Counted from the stretch's first letter, positions 1 to 9,941 are shown. The stretch: 33,132 bases of DNA from Clostridiales bacterium (GCA_012518535.1 JAAYRX010000003.1:1-33132); one strand, 5' to 3'. Notes: generated by a model not told the origin, from the sequence alone. Translations and numbers: made by a program.

Positions 1-61
1 GCTGCGGCCCTGTACTGTAAACTATTTATAAATCGCATTTTTAAAAGTGAGAAATATGTAC

Positions 62-1036
62 TCATATCCTATACTCCGTGTAAAGTCCCGCGACCATCTC
101 TTCGGCGCTTATTCCATTGACGGATATATCTCGTACTGCAGTATTTTTCGATACTTGTGCTATCACCTCAGATACGGATTCCTTCTGGGAATCAAATTGA
201 ATAGTAATATGACCCTCACGATGGGTTATGACCGTCCATCCGGATTTTATTGAGGGAGCAAGGCCTGTATAATCGACTGTTAGGGTTTTAATAGTCGATA
301 TTCTTTCCTTAAGCCCCTGTAAATCGCTATCCAGTAAGATTTTGCCCCTGCCTATAAGGATAATTCTCTCAGTTAATGCTTCTATATCCTGCATGTCATG
401 GGTGGTGAGTATCACAGTTGTCTTTTTTTCAGAATTTAGCTTCCTTATAAACTGCCGGACAGCAATCTTTGAGACAGCATCCAATCCAATGGTGGGCTCA
501 TCCAAAAATAGTATATCAGGACTATGGAGCAGCGAAGCCGCTATCTCACAACGCATTCTCTGCCCTAAACTCAGGCTGCGGGCAGGTGTTTTAATAATCT
601 CGCCAATATTAAGTTGTTCTACCAGGGCATCAAGGTTTTTCCGGTATTTTACCATATCTAGCCTATAAATATCCCTTATAAGCTCAAAACTGTCGATTAC
701 AGGCACATCCCACCAAAGCTGACTACGTTGTCCAAAAACGACCCCAATTTCTCTGGCATGGTTTTTACGATCTTTCCATGGTACACGGTCATTAATAATG
801 CATTCACCGAAATCAGGTCTTAGAATACCGCACATTATCTTGATGGTTGTACTCTTCCCTGCCCCGTTTGGCCCAATGTAGCCGACCATCTCACCTCGTT
901 TAATATCAAAGCTAATATTGTCCAGGGCATGTACGATATTATATTCACGTGAAAATAATGCTTTTATAGCCTGCGCGAATCCGGCCTGACGAACCGATAC
1001 ACGAAAGGACTTACTGATGTTTTGAACTTTTATCAA
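62..1036 (-). CDS. ABC transporter ATP-binding protein (COG4586-like, ABC-2 exporter type)
   Basis: Walker A GPNGAGKST, signature LSLGQRMRCEIA, Walker B DILFLDEP, FGQRSQLWWDVPVIDSF typical of the COG4586 family; TTG start at 1036 preceded by GGGGAGGG. Confidence 0.9.
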   Translation of the reverse strand: MIKVQNISKSFRVSVRQAGFAQAIKALFSREYNIVHALDNISFDIKRGEMVGYIGPNGAGKSTTIKIMCGILRPDFGECIINDRVPWKDRKNHAREIGVVFGQRSQLWWDVPVIDSFELIRDIYRLDMVKYRKNLDALVEQLNIGEIIKTPARSLSLGQRMRCEIAASLLHSPDILFLDEPTIGLDAVSKIAVRQFIRKLNSEKKTTVILTTHDMQDIEALTERIILIGRGKILLDSDLQGLKERISTIKTLTVDYTGLAPSIKSGWTVITHREGHITIQFDSQKESVSEVIAQVSKNTAVRDISVNGISAEEMVAGLYTEYRI

Positions 1037-1335
1037 GCGTAAACCCTCCCCGCTGGCAGTGAATTTTTCGGAAGTTCAAAAAACATATTTTACGAAAAGC
1101 TGGTGTATTTAACGAGATTCAAGGTTTGATACGTCAATTGATCAATTCTTCTTTCATCAGATCTGATTATTAGCGAATATATTAGAACCTTTATTGCACC
1201 ATTTCATAATATATTATTTTCCCATATGTTGTCAAATGTTAAATATAATCACGGGCAACAAATGCATTCATTATTTATATTTCCTCGTAATAAATATAGT
1301 TTAACAGCCATTAAATAAACATGACGGAGGATAGT

Positions 1336-2211
1336 ATGAAGAAAAGATTATATGTCAGCTTGGCATTGATAACCCTTTCCTTAGCATTACATATAGTTCT
1401 GATACCAAAGGATATGGAAGTAATTAATAGTATAGATTTTGATATACCTGAAAGCTCTGGCCATGTAAGCAATTTACCCTGGACAGAAGATGAAAGGTTC
1501 TTAAAGGCTCAGAAGGATGCCAAAGCCCATGTTTTGATGTCAGCTTTTTGTACTGTTTTTAATGATCCTTCACCAGGAGAAGAATTCAATGTTCATTTGG
1601 CTGCAAAATCCATTGCAGGAATCGTAATCCAACCAAACGAAGTGTTCTCTCAAAACAAGGCAATAGGACCATATGATGAACAAAAGGGCTACAAGCCCGG
1701 GGAATCATTTGCGGGTTCTGAGATAGTAACCACTATTGGCGGAGGCGTGTGTAAGATAGCATCAACATTATATAATGTTGCTGTATCCAGCAATTTAGAG
1801 ATATTAGAAAGGTATAATCATTTTATGCCCGTACCCTATGTCCCCTACGGCCAGGATGCAACGGTTGCATATGGATACAAGGACCTTAAATTCAAAAACA
1901 ACACCGAGTTTCCTATACTAATCTGGGCGGAAGGTAAAGAAAATAGAATTTACTTAGCGCTGTACGGACAGGAAAAACCCCCAAAAGTGGAATGGAAGCA
2001 CAAGGTTTTAGATAGACTTAAGCCTTCTAAGGTCTACAAAATAAATCCGAGTTTACCAAAAGGGGAAGAACGACTCCTGATTGAAGGTATGGATGGTGCA
2101 CTAGTGGACTCATGGGTCATAATAACGGATCATGATGGAAATATATCATCAAAAAAAATGGGCAAGAGCCGGTATTGGCCTATGCCCTATATTATAGAAA
2201 CAAATAAATAG
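1336..2211 (+). CDS. VanW family protein
   Basis: NEVFSQNKAIGPYDEQKGYKPGESF and GGGVCKIASTLYNVAVSSNLEILERYNH match the VanW domain; N-terminal hydrophobic segment. ORF track starts at 1321, but GGAGG within that stretch favours the ATG at 1336. Confidence 0.88.
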   Translation: MKKRLYVSLALITLSLALHIVLIPKDMEVINSIDFDIPESSGHVSNLPWTEDERFLKAQKDAKAHVLMSAFCTVFNDPSPGEEFNVHLAAKSIAGIVIQPNEVFSQNKAIGPYDEQKGYKPGESFAGSEIVTTIGGGVCKIASTLYNVAVSSNLEILERYNHFMPVPYVPYGQDATVAYGYKDLKFKNNTEFPILIWAEGKENRIYLALYGQEKPPKVEWKHKVLDRLKPSKVYKINPSLPKGEERLLIEGMDGALVDSWVIITDHDGNISSKKMGKSRYWPMPYIIETNK

Positions 2212-2319
2212 CCCTACTAGCCCTATGGATGGTCTTTACATTCAATTGAAGGTTTTTGGGGGGTGAAGGTCAGAAGACAAACCTCCCCACTAAAATTTAG
2301 GTGTATGGGAGGATACTTA

Positions 2320-3339
2320 ATGGATAAAAACTGGATGAAAATCTCTTTTATATATGTGGGTACTGTAATAGGAGCAGGCTTTGCCTCAGGGAGGGAAATA
2401 ATCGAGTTTTTTGGAGTATATGGTTTGAAAGGAATTATCGGAATAACAATGTCGGGGTTTCTCTTCTCTCTCCTGGGTGGTCTGTTCCTTCTAAAAATAT
2501 ATAACTATAGGATAAAAGGATATGATGACCTGGTTGGGAGAATATTTGGTGCGAGGTTTGGAACATTTTTAGATGCCATAATTGCAATATCATTGTTCAC
2601 TGGTTTTAGTATAATGGTCTCCGGAAGTGGGGCTATCTTTAAAGAGGAATTGGAAATTCCCTTTGATTTGGGTATGATCACAATGGTAGCTTTATCCTTT
2701 ATGGTATTTTTCTTCAATTTGAAGGGTTTTTCTTTTATTAACTCTATATTAGTACCTCTAATGATCTTGGGAATTGTTTTTACGTCTTCTTATCTAATCA
2801 TAGGCGGGGAATGTGATTTTTTAATTTACGATGAAGGGGTTAGTTTGACCCATAAAGGAAATATATTTACCTCCTCCCTATTGTATGTAGGCTCTAACTC
2901 CTTAATCATAATTACTGTCTTTTCATCACTGTTGCCTTTAATTGGCAATAAGAAGACTGCCATACTTGGAGGTGTAATTGGTGGTTTTATATTGTATATC
3001 TTGAGTTTATCGATATTGTCGGTAATTCTATTATATTACCCTGAAGTTGCTACAATGGATATACCAATGCTGAAAATCTCCAATTATATAGGTAGCAATT
3101 ACAGAAAACTCTATACCGTCATCCTATGGATTGCAATATTTACGACAGCTATAGCTAACGGTACCAGTTTTTTAAGTAGGTTCTCTGGTAGTCGACATAA
3201 GGTGTCCATAGCAGCAATCTTTTGTATAACCTCCATGCCCCTTGCCAAATTGGGGTTTTCTAAGCTAATAAGCTTAATCTACCCCATATTTGGATTAATT
3301 GGATTTTCCATTTTAATCGTAATATTGGCGGTTTTATAA
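2320..3339 (+). CDS. YkvI-like multi-pass membrane transporter
   Basis: Multiple hydrophobic segments; N-term ISFIYVGTVIGAGFASGREIIEFF typical of YkvI-type proteins; GGGAGG upstream of ATG 2320 (ORF track start at 2263 is less likely). Confidence 0.8.
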   Translation: MDKNWMKISFIYVGTVIGAGFASGREIIEFFGVYGLKGIIGITMSGFLFSLLGGLFLLKIYNYRIKGYDDLVGRIFGARFGTFLDAIIAISLFTGFSIMVSGSGAIFKEELEIPFDLGMITMVALSFMVFFFNLKGFSFINSILVPLMILGIVFTSSYLIIGGECDFLIYDEGVSLTHKGNIFTSSLLYVGSNSLIIITVFSSLLPLIGNKKTAILGGVIGGFILYILSLSILSVILLYYPEVATMDIPMLKISNYIGSNYRKLYTVILWIAIFTTAIANGTSFLSRFSGSRHKVSIAAIFCITSMPLAKLGFSKLISLIYPIFGLIGFSILIVILAVL

Positions 3340-3385
3340 GCTTGATAGATTGGACGATAAGCATTCAACTGTTATAACAATTAAT

Positions 3386-3415
3386 AAACCCTGTAACCAA
3401 AGGTCACAGGGTTTA
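3386..3415. terminator. Bidirectional intrinsic terminator between convergent ykvI-like gene and ppdK
   Basis: AAACCCTGTaACCaaaGGTcACAGGGTTT inverted repeat between two convergent stop codons. Confidence 0.8.
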
Positions 3416-3443
3416 TATCTAGTTTATTTATTTTCCTAAATCT

Positions 3444-6068
3444 TCAATCTTCTTTTATTTGAGCCTGTGCTGCTGCCAGTCGTGCTATGGGTACACGATA
3501 GGGTGAGCAGGATACATAGTCGAGACCTATACTATGGCAGAATTCAATTGAACTTGGATCACCACCGTGTTCTCCACAAATTCCAAGCTTGATATCGGGA
3601 CGAGTGGATTTGCCTAGTTCAACCGCCATCTTCATAAGTTTACCTACTCCCTTTTGGTCTACGCGGGCAAAAGGATCGCTATCAAAGATCTGCTTCTCGT
3701 AGTAATCATCTAAGAACTTGGATGCATCATCCCTGGAAAATCCGAAGGTCATCTGGGTTAAGTCATTGGTACCGAAGGAGAAGAACTCCGCTTCCTTGGC
3801 AATCTCGTCAGCTAAAAGGGCTGCTCTGGGTACCTCAATCATGGTTCCCACTTCATAATCAATTTTTACGCCTTTTTCCTCCAGTACTGCTTCCGCAGTC
3901 TTAACTACTACATCTTTAACGTATTTAAGCTCCTTGACCTCGCCAACCAGAGGTATCATTATTTCCGGGAGTATATTAAAACCTTTTTCCTGTCTTACTT
4001 CAACGGCAGCTTCCATAATAGCCCTGGTCTGCATCTCGGCAATTTCGGGATAGGTTATTGCCAGACGGAGACCACGATGCCCCAGCATGGGGTTCATTTC
4101 CTGAAGCCCATCGATGGTAGACTTGAGTTCCTCAAAGGTTAAGCCCATATCTGTAGCCAAAGCTCTTATATCCGAATCAGCATGTGGTAAGAACTCGTGA
4201 AGGGGCGGATCTAAGAGACGTATAGTAACAGCTCTGTCGCCCATAACTTCATAAATCCCCTTAAAGTCGGACTTTTGCAAGGGCAGAAGTTTTGCAAGGG
4301 CTTTTCTTCTCTCATCTTCGCTTCTGGCCACGATCATCTCACGGATGGCAGGAATCCTATCCTCCTCAAAGAACATATGCTCTGTACGGCATAATCCAAT
4401 ACCCTCTGCTCCAAATTCCAGAGCCTGTTGAGCATCCCTGGGGGTGTCAGCATTGGTTCGAATAGCTAACCTTCTATGCTCATCAGCCCATTTCATCAAT
4501 GTCGCAAAATCACCGGTAAGGGTAGGTTCTTCGGTTGGTAATTCTCCACCATATATGTTTCCTGTAGATCCGTCTAAGGAGATAAAATCACCCTCGTTGT
4601 AGGTTTTACCACCTATTATCATATTCTTGGCAGATTCACTAATCAGGGCATCAGCACATCCTGCCACACAGCATGTCCCAATACCTCTGGCAACGACAGC
4701 AGCATGGGATGTCATACCACCACGGGAAGTAAGTATACCTTCGGCGGCGTACATACCTTCTATATCCTCAGGGGAAGTTTCCTGACGTACCAGAATAACC
4801 TTTTGTCCGGCCTTAGCAGCTTCCGCCGCTGCTTCCGCGGTGAAATAGATATGACCGGTTGCAGCACCCGGTGAAGCCGGGAGACCCCTTCCTATGGGAG
4901 TGGCTGCCTTCAGCGCAACAGGTTCGAAGGTTGGATGTAAGAGGGCATCCAATTGTCTTGGATCAACCAGTAGCAAGGCCTCCTTTTTGTTAATAAGACC
5001 TTCTCCTACCAAGTCTACAGCTACTTTTAAGGCGGCAGCTGCAGTCCTCTTACCACTTCTGGTCTGCAGCATATATAGCTTGCCCTTCTCTATGGTAAAC
5101 TCCATATCCTGCATGTCCTTGTAGTGTTTTTCCAATTTCTCGGCAATCTGAGCGAAATCATGATAAATTTCCGGCATTACTTCTTTTAGTTTATCGATAG
5201 GTTCAGGGGTTCTAATACCGGCAACAACGTCTTCTCCCTGAGCGTTAATCAAATATTCTCCATAAAGTTTGTTCTCGCCTGTAGCTGGGTTTCTGGTGAA
5301 AGCAACCCCTGTTCCACAATCCTCACCCATATTCCCAAATACCATAGCCTGAACGTTGACAGCGGTACCCCAGTCACCGGGAATATCATTCATCCTTCTG
5401 TAAACTATAGCTCTGGGGTTATCCCAAGAACGGAAAACCGCTTCAACAGATGCCAATAATTGAGCTTTTGGATCCTGGGGAAAATCTTCACCCTTAATGG
5501 ATCTATAGAGGTCCTTGAATCCTTTAACAATTTCCTTGAAGTTTTCGGCGGTTAGCTGGGAATCTTCTGTTACTCCGTTCTCTTCCTTCACCTTATCCAT
5601 TATCTCATCGAAATTGGACTTATCGATTTCCATTACAACATCTGAGAACATCTGAATAAATCTCCGGTAGCTGTCATAAGCAAACCTTTGATTATCTGTC
5701 AGTCTTGCCAATCCCTCTACAGTATCATCGTTTAAACCCAGATTTAAAACTGTGTCCATCATACCTGGCATTGAGGCTCTTGCACCTGATCTTACCGAAA
5801 CGAGAAAGGGATTATCAACATCGCCGAATTTTTTACCTGTTATCTTTTCCAGTTCAGACATGGCATCATAAATCTGACTCACTATTTCCTGTGCTATAAC
5901 CCGCCCATCTTCGTAGTATTTAGTGCATGCTTCAGTGGTAACAGTAAATCCTTGGGGTACAGGCAAACCTAGATTAGTCATTTCCGCTAAGTTTGCTCCC
6001 TTGCCACCCAAAAGGTTTCTCATGGTGGCATCGCCTTCACTAAAAAGGTATACGTACTTATGTGACAT
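3444..6068 (-). CDS. ppdK: Pyruvate, phosphate dikinase
   Basis: 874 aa; N-term KYVYLFSEGDATMRNLLGGKGANLAEMTNLGLPVPQGFTVTTEAC, phospho-His loop GGMTSHAAVVARGIGTCCV, C-term GICGEHGGDPSSIEFCHSIGLDYVSCSPYRVPIARLAAAQA; AAGGAGG upstream. Confidence 0.98.
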   Translation of the reverse strand: MSHKYVYLFSEGDATMRNLLGGKGANLAEMTNLGLPVPQGFTVTTEACTKYYEDGRVIAQEIVSQIYDAMSELEKITGKKFGDVDNPFLVSVRSGARASMPGMMDTVLNLGLNDDTVEGLARLTDNQRFAYDSYRRFIQMFSDVVMEIDKSNFDEIMDKVKEENGVTEDSQLTAENFKEIVKGFKDLYRSIKGEDFPQDPKAQLLASVEAVFRSWDNPRAIVYRRMNDIPGDWGTAVNVQAMVFGNMGEDCGTGVAFTRNPATGENKLYGEYLINAQGEDVVAGIRTPEPIDKLKEVMPEIYHDFAQIAEKLEKHYKDMQDMEFTIEKGKLYMLQTRSGKRTAAAALKVAVDLVGEGLINKKEALLLVDPRQLDALLHPTFEPVALKAATPIGRGLPASPGAATGHIYFTAEAAAEAAKAGQKVILVRQETSPEDIEGMYAAEGILTSRGGMTSHAAVVARGIGTCCVAGCADALISESAKNMIIGGKTYNEGDFISLDGSTGNIYGGELPTEEPTLTGDFATLMKWADEHRRLAIRTNADTPRDAQQALEFGAEGIGLCRTEHMFFEEDRIPAIREMIVARSEDERRKALAKLLPLQKSDFKGIYEVMGDRAVTIRLLDPPLHEFLPHADSDIRALATDMGLTFEELKSTIDGLQEMNPMLGHRGLRLAITYPEIAEMQTRAIMEAAVEVRQEKGFNILPEIMIPLVGEVKELKYVKDVVVKTAEAVLEEKGVKIDYEVGTMIEVPRAALLADEIAKEAEFFSFGTNDLTQMTFGFSRDDASKFLDDYYEKQIFDSDPFARVDQKGVGKLMKMAVELGKSTRPDIKLGICGEHGGDPSSIEFCHSIGLDYVSCSPYRVPIARLAAAQAQIKED

Positions 6069-6147
6069 ACAACCATCCTCCTTGATATGTATTTATATGA
6101 AATAGGGTCTTGTCAGTCACACCTATTGATTTATTTAAGGCCCTATC

Positions 6148-6176
6148 ATCTTATACAATTTTTAGCTCTTGGTCAA
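6148..6176 (-). promoter_or_regulatory. Putative sigma-A promoter of ppdK
   Basis: TTGACC (6171-6176) - 17 nt - TAAGAT (6148-6153) on the minus strand. Confidence 0.5.
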
Positions 6177-6193
6177 TAATATTCTACATCTTT

Positions 6194-6964
6194 TTACCTT
6201 TTCCTGTTTTTCCCCTTGAAGTCGTCTATAAACTTCCGACTCTTAAGTTTTTTGTCAATACGTTCTTCGATATATGCCTTCAAGATTGTATCCAGCTCTT
6301 CCTTTATGGAAGAAGGAATCTTTAAAACATTTATCCTGTTCATATCCATATCCAAAACATATTCTATTGTTTTAATTGTACCCATTTGAATATTGTTTCC
6401 AATTATATTGGTGTTATAACAATTAGCACACACCAGCCCACCTTCTCGAATATCGAAATGATAAGGACCTTTATTGGATCCACATGCTATACATTTATCC
6501 AGTACAGGACGATAGCCTATGTGGTCTAAAAGCTTTATCTCAAAAACATGGGTTATTAGTTCAGGGTCCAAATCAGAATAGCTGAAATAGGATAGGGTTT
6601 GCAGCAGCAGATAAAAGAGGTGGATATCCCCTTGTCCAGGGCTTACCACCTCTTCTGTTAAATTTATAACATAGCTTGCGTATAAGAGTTTGTCCATATC
6701 ATTTCGAATTTCATAGAAAGAATCAAGAATGTTTGCCTGAGTCATGATATGGAAATCCCCCCTACGATACAGGGTATATTCCCCATAGCAGAATAATTCT
6801 GTGGCTGCTAGAAAACGACTTTTTGCTTTTCTACAGCCCCTGGCCAACACCGATATTTTCCCCAGTTCCGGAGAAAAAATTGTGAGCATACGATCTGCCT
6901 CGTTAAAGTTGGTGTAGCGTAGTACCACCCCTTTGGTGGGTAGATGTCTTATAACTTCTTTCAT
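6194..6964 (-). CDS. recO: DNA repair protein RecO
   Basis: TKGVVLRYTNFNEADRMLTIFSPELGKISVLARGCRKAKSRF, zinc ligands CIAC...CANC; position downstream of era. Confidence 0.95.
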   Translation of the reverse strand: MKEVIRHLPTKGVVLRYTNFNEADRMLTIFSPELGKISVLARGCRKAKSRFLAATELFCYGEYTLYRRGDFHIMTQANILDSFYEIRNDMDKLLYASYVINLTEEVVSPGQGDIHLFYLLLQTLSYFSYSDLDPELITHVFEIKLLDHIGYRPVLDKCIACGSNKGPYHFDIREGGLVCANCYNTNIIGNNIQMGTIKTIEYVLDMDMNRINVLKIPSSIKEELDTILKAYIEERIDKKLKSRKFIDDFKGKNRKR

Positions 6965-7061
6965 TTTCTTCCCTCACCCCATCGTTATCCATTTCCTTAT
7001 ATAATAAATAAGTTGTAATCGAACCGGTTTTCGCAAAAAAGCTCCAGATTAGTTCCTTCAA
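6903..7061 (-). CDS. yqzL: YqzL-like small protein, TTG start, overlapping recO
   Basis: MKELIWSFFAKTGSITTYLLYKEM resembles YqzL core; GGGGAGG 8 nt before the TTG at 7061; located between era and recO as in Bacillus. ORF track start at 7133 is upstream of this SD. Confidence 0.7.
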   Translation of the reverse strand: MKELIWSFFAKTGSITTYLLYKEMDNDGVREENERSYKTSTHQRGGTTLHQL

Positions 7062-7254
7062 CTTACAATCCTCCCCTATAAATTCTACCCTTGACAAATT
7101 GGATGGATATATCCTGGTGATCAAATAATTCATATAGCGGTCATGCTGACATCAGAGATCTGTGTTTGCTTTTATTAGCCTTTCCATCAGGAAAGCCCTA
7201 TATTCGATGAAAAATAAAGCAAAAACGATAATATTCGACATTTTTTTATACAAA

Positions 7255-8148
7255 TCAGTGATATCCCAGATCTCTTAAGACTCTGGAACTATTTCTCCAG
7301 TCCTCTGTAATCTTTATCCACAACTCCAAGTATACTTGAACACCCAATAAGCCCTCTATATCTTCCCGTGCTCTTTGACCTATTTCTTTAAGCATCCGTC
7401 CACCCTTACCAATAACAATACCTTTGTGCGATTTCTTCTCTACATAGATGGTAGCATGAATATCCATTAACTGCTGATCCTCCCGCTCGCTGATATTGGT
7501 TATTTCTACACCAACACCATGGGGAATCTCCTCTCTCAACAATCCTAATGCCTTTTCCCTGATAAGTTCAGCTATTATAACCCGTTCAGGCTGATCGGTT
7601 ATCATGTCATCTGGATAGTATTTAGGACCCTCTTCTAAATATTCCAAAATTCTATTTTCCAATTGATCCAGATTCCTTCCATGTAGTGCTGATACCGGTA
7701 GGTAGTTAGAAAAATTAAAATTTGATTTGAAACTTTCTATTTCATTGGTCAATTCCTCTGGAGTTAGCTGATCTGCCTTGTTAAGTACAACTATTATGGG
7801 GGATTTAACACCTTGGAGCATTTCCATTATTTTTTTATCTCCACCCCTAATACCATCGGCTATGTCCAATACCAATAGTATCACATCCACCTCATCAAAA
7901 GCATTTACAGCGGTCTTAACCATATACTCACCCAATTTATTCTTAGCCCTATGTATACCCGGTGTATCGATGAAAATTATCTGGTAGTTATTACGGGTCA
8001 AAACGCATTGTATTTGATTTCTGGTGGTCTGAGGCTTGTCCGAAACGATAGCAATCTTCTGTCCAATTATAGTATTCAGCAGGGTAGACTTTCCCACATT
8101 GGGCCGGCCTACTACCGCGACAAAACCAGATCTAAATCCTTTTTCCAT
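7255..8148 (-). CDS. era: GTPase Era
   Basis: GRPNVGKSTLLN, DTPGIH, NKAD; C-terminal KH domain GIVIGKGGRMLKEIGQRAREDIEGLLG. Confidence 0.98.
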   Translation of the reverse strand: MEKGFRSGFVAVVGRPNVGKSTLLNTIIGQKIAIVSDKPQTTRNQIQCVLTRNNYQIIFIDTPGIHRAKNKLGEYMVKTAVNAFDEVDVILLVLDIADGIRGGDKKIMEMLQGVKSPIIVVLNKADQLTPEELTNEIESFKSNFNFSNYLPVSALHGRNLDQLENRILEYLEEGPKYYPDDMITDQPERVIIAELIREKALGLLREEIPHGVGVEITNISEREDQQLMDIHATIYVEKKSHKGIVIGKGGRMLKEIGQRAREDIEGLLGVQVYLELWIKITEDWRNSSRVLRDLGYH

Positions 8149-8210
8149 GCTATCACCCTTCTTATCAGTTGGTTTTTATACATTACTTATAGTTAAATCG
8201 AAAATAATCC

Positions 8211-8594
8211 TTAAGATCTATTTATATCATCAAAGACACAAGGTAAAAGCTGATCCAAGGTATATTCCCTGTACCCCCCCCTACCATCACTTACAATTAT
8301 CTTTTGAATGCTGAATTCGGCCATAACCTGCAGGCATATGCCACAGGGAAAAGTAGAATTCTTGGAATCCGAGACCACGGCTATCGCCTTCAAATCCCTT
8401 ATCCCTTCGGAAACGGCTTTAAAAATAGCCACTCTTTCTGCACAACAGGTCGCCCCAAAGCTGATATTCTCTATATTGGAACCAGTATATATTTTATCTC
8501 CACCCAATAATGCAGCACCAACTCTAAAGCCCGAGTATGGAGCATAGGCAAGATTCCTGGCCTTTATTGCTTCAGTCATAAGTTTTTGATGCAT
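8211..8594 (-). CDS. cdd: Cytidine deaminase
   Basis: APYSGFRVGAALL, GSNIENISFGATCCAERVAIFKAVSEG, PCGICLQVMAEF. Confidence 0.96.
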   Translation of the reverse strand: MHQKLMTEAIKARNLAYAPYSGFRVGAALLGGDKIYTGSNIENISFGATCCAERVAIFKAVSEGIRDLKAIAVVSDSKNSTFPCGICLQVMAEFSIQKIIVSDGRGGYREYTLDQLLPCVFDDINRS

Positions 8595-8608
8595 TACCTC
8601 AAGCCCCC

Positions 8609-9322
8609 TTACAGCGTAGCTATTTGAAATGCGATAACAGTCAGTATTACCCCCAATATTGCGCCCACAACCACCTCATAAAGGGTGTGTATTCCCGTTT
8701 CATAGCGGCTATGAAGCACTATAAGAGCCATCAACAGTCCTAGCGTAGATATCAATGCATTAACGCTTATGAGGGTTATGCAGGTAAATAAAGAGAAGGC
8801 CAAAGCACTATGACCGCTGGGCATACCTCCCCTTAAAAAAGTTCCCGACTTGTTTATATTTTTGATTATGATAACTGATATTACTACCATTATCAAACTA
8901 GCCGCTGTAATATGCACCGGCATGGTCTTAATCTGCTTTATAAGGGATAGGGATAGCTTATCTATCTTATCGTAAAATAATATATAGCCTATCACCATGG
9001 CGTTTATAGCCGTTATCAACACTCCTCCTGCAGCTACATTCTTTATAATTTTCGCCATTGGATGGTAATCCTCTTTAATCATATCCACTATCGTTTCGAT
9101 TGCCGTATTAACCATTTCAGCAACTACAACAAGAGTAATGGTTATAAACAACAAAATTATTTCTATTCTGGACATCTGAAAAAACACAGCTACAGAGAGT
9201 GTTAGGAGAGCTATAATGAGGTGTATTCTCATGTTCCTTTCTGTCCTGAAAGCATGGAACAAACCCTCAATAGCATCGTTGAAACTTTCTACCAAACTTC
9301 TACGTTTCATTAGCTTGGGCAT
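8609..9322 (-). CDS. Diacylglycerol/undecaprenol kinase - PAP2 phosphatase fusion
   Basis: N-term DgkA-type domain (AFRTERNMRIHL, EMVNTAIETIVDMI) fused to a PAP2-like domain (MPSGHSALAFSLF, SRYETGIHTLYEVVVGA). Confidence 0.88.
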   Translation of the reverse strand: MPKLMKRRSLVESFNDAIEGLFHAFRTERNMRIHLIIALLTLSVAVFFQMSRIEIILLFITITLVVVAEMVNTAIETIVDMIKEDYHPMAKIIKNVAAGGVLITAINAMVIGYILFYDKIDKLSLSLIKQIKTMPVHITAASLIMVVISVIIIKNINKSGTFLRGGMPSGHSALAFSLFTCITLISVNALISTLGLLMALIVLHSRYETGIHTLYEVVVGAILGVILTVIAFQIATL

Positions 9323-9404
9323 AATACCCCCGATTCAAATCGTAAGGCGAATGCACAACCTCCTTTTTGATTTGTAGCATTGTACTCAAGTCCATGCTCA
9401 CAAT

Positions 9405-9923
9405 TTAAGATCTGGTCAGGTTAAGGGACTCTAGTATAGCTTCCTCTTTAGGACGCATGACTTTCATATCCCCATCTTCTATATGATCATAACCCAATAG
9501 GTGCAACATCCCATGAACCACTAAAAAGCCCAGCTCTCGTTCGAAACTATGACCATATTCAAGGGCTTGGTCCCGCACCTTTTCCATAGAAATAACAATA
9601 TCCCCCAGGATTACTGAGCCGGTATCGGGATGGATATCGTTAATAAGTTCTTCTTCGTCCAAATAATCACAGCCACCCTGTATCTCCAACATGGGGAATG
9701 AAAGCACATCAGTAGCCATGGTAATACCTCTAAATTGGGAATTCATCTGCTCTATTGTAGTATTATCCACTAGGGTAATGCTTACCATGGCGTTGAAGTC
9801 AAATCCCTCCATATCCAACGTTCTGTGAACACAAGCTGTAATAATATCCTCCGTGCTATTTGTAATTTCAATTACATCTTGGCTGTTTTCGATTTCTACC
9901 GTTATTCCATCATGTAAATCCAT
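9405..9923 (-). CDS. ybeY: Endoribonuclease YbeY (rRNA maturation)
   Basis: Metal motif HGMLHLLGYDH; TDVLSFPM; position between 7TM-HD and dgkA genes. Confidence 0.95.
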   Translation of the reverse strand: MDLHDGITVEIENSQDVIEITNSTEDIITACVHRTLDMEGFDFNAMVSITLVDNTTIEQMNSQFRGITMATDVLSFPMLEIQGGCDYLDEEELINDIHPDTGSVILGDIVISMEKVRDQALEYGHSFERELGFLVVHGMLHLLGYDHIEDGDMKVMRPKEEAILESLNLTRS

Positions 9924-9941
9924 AGTATGCTTCCCTACCTA

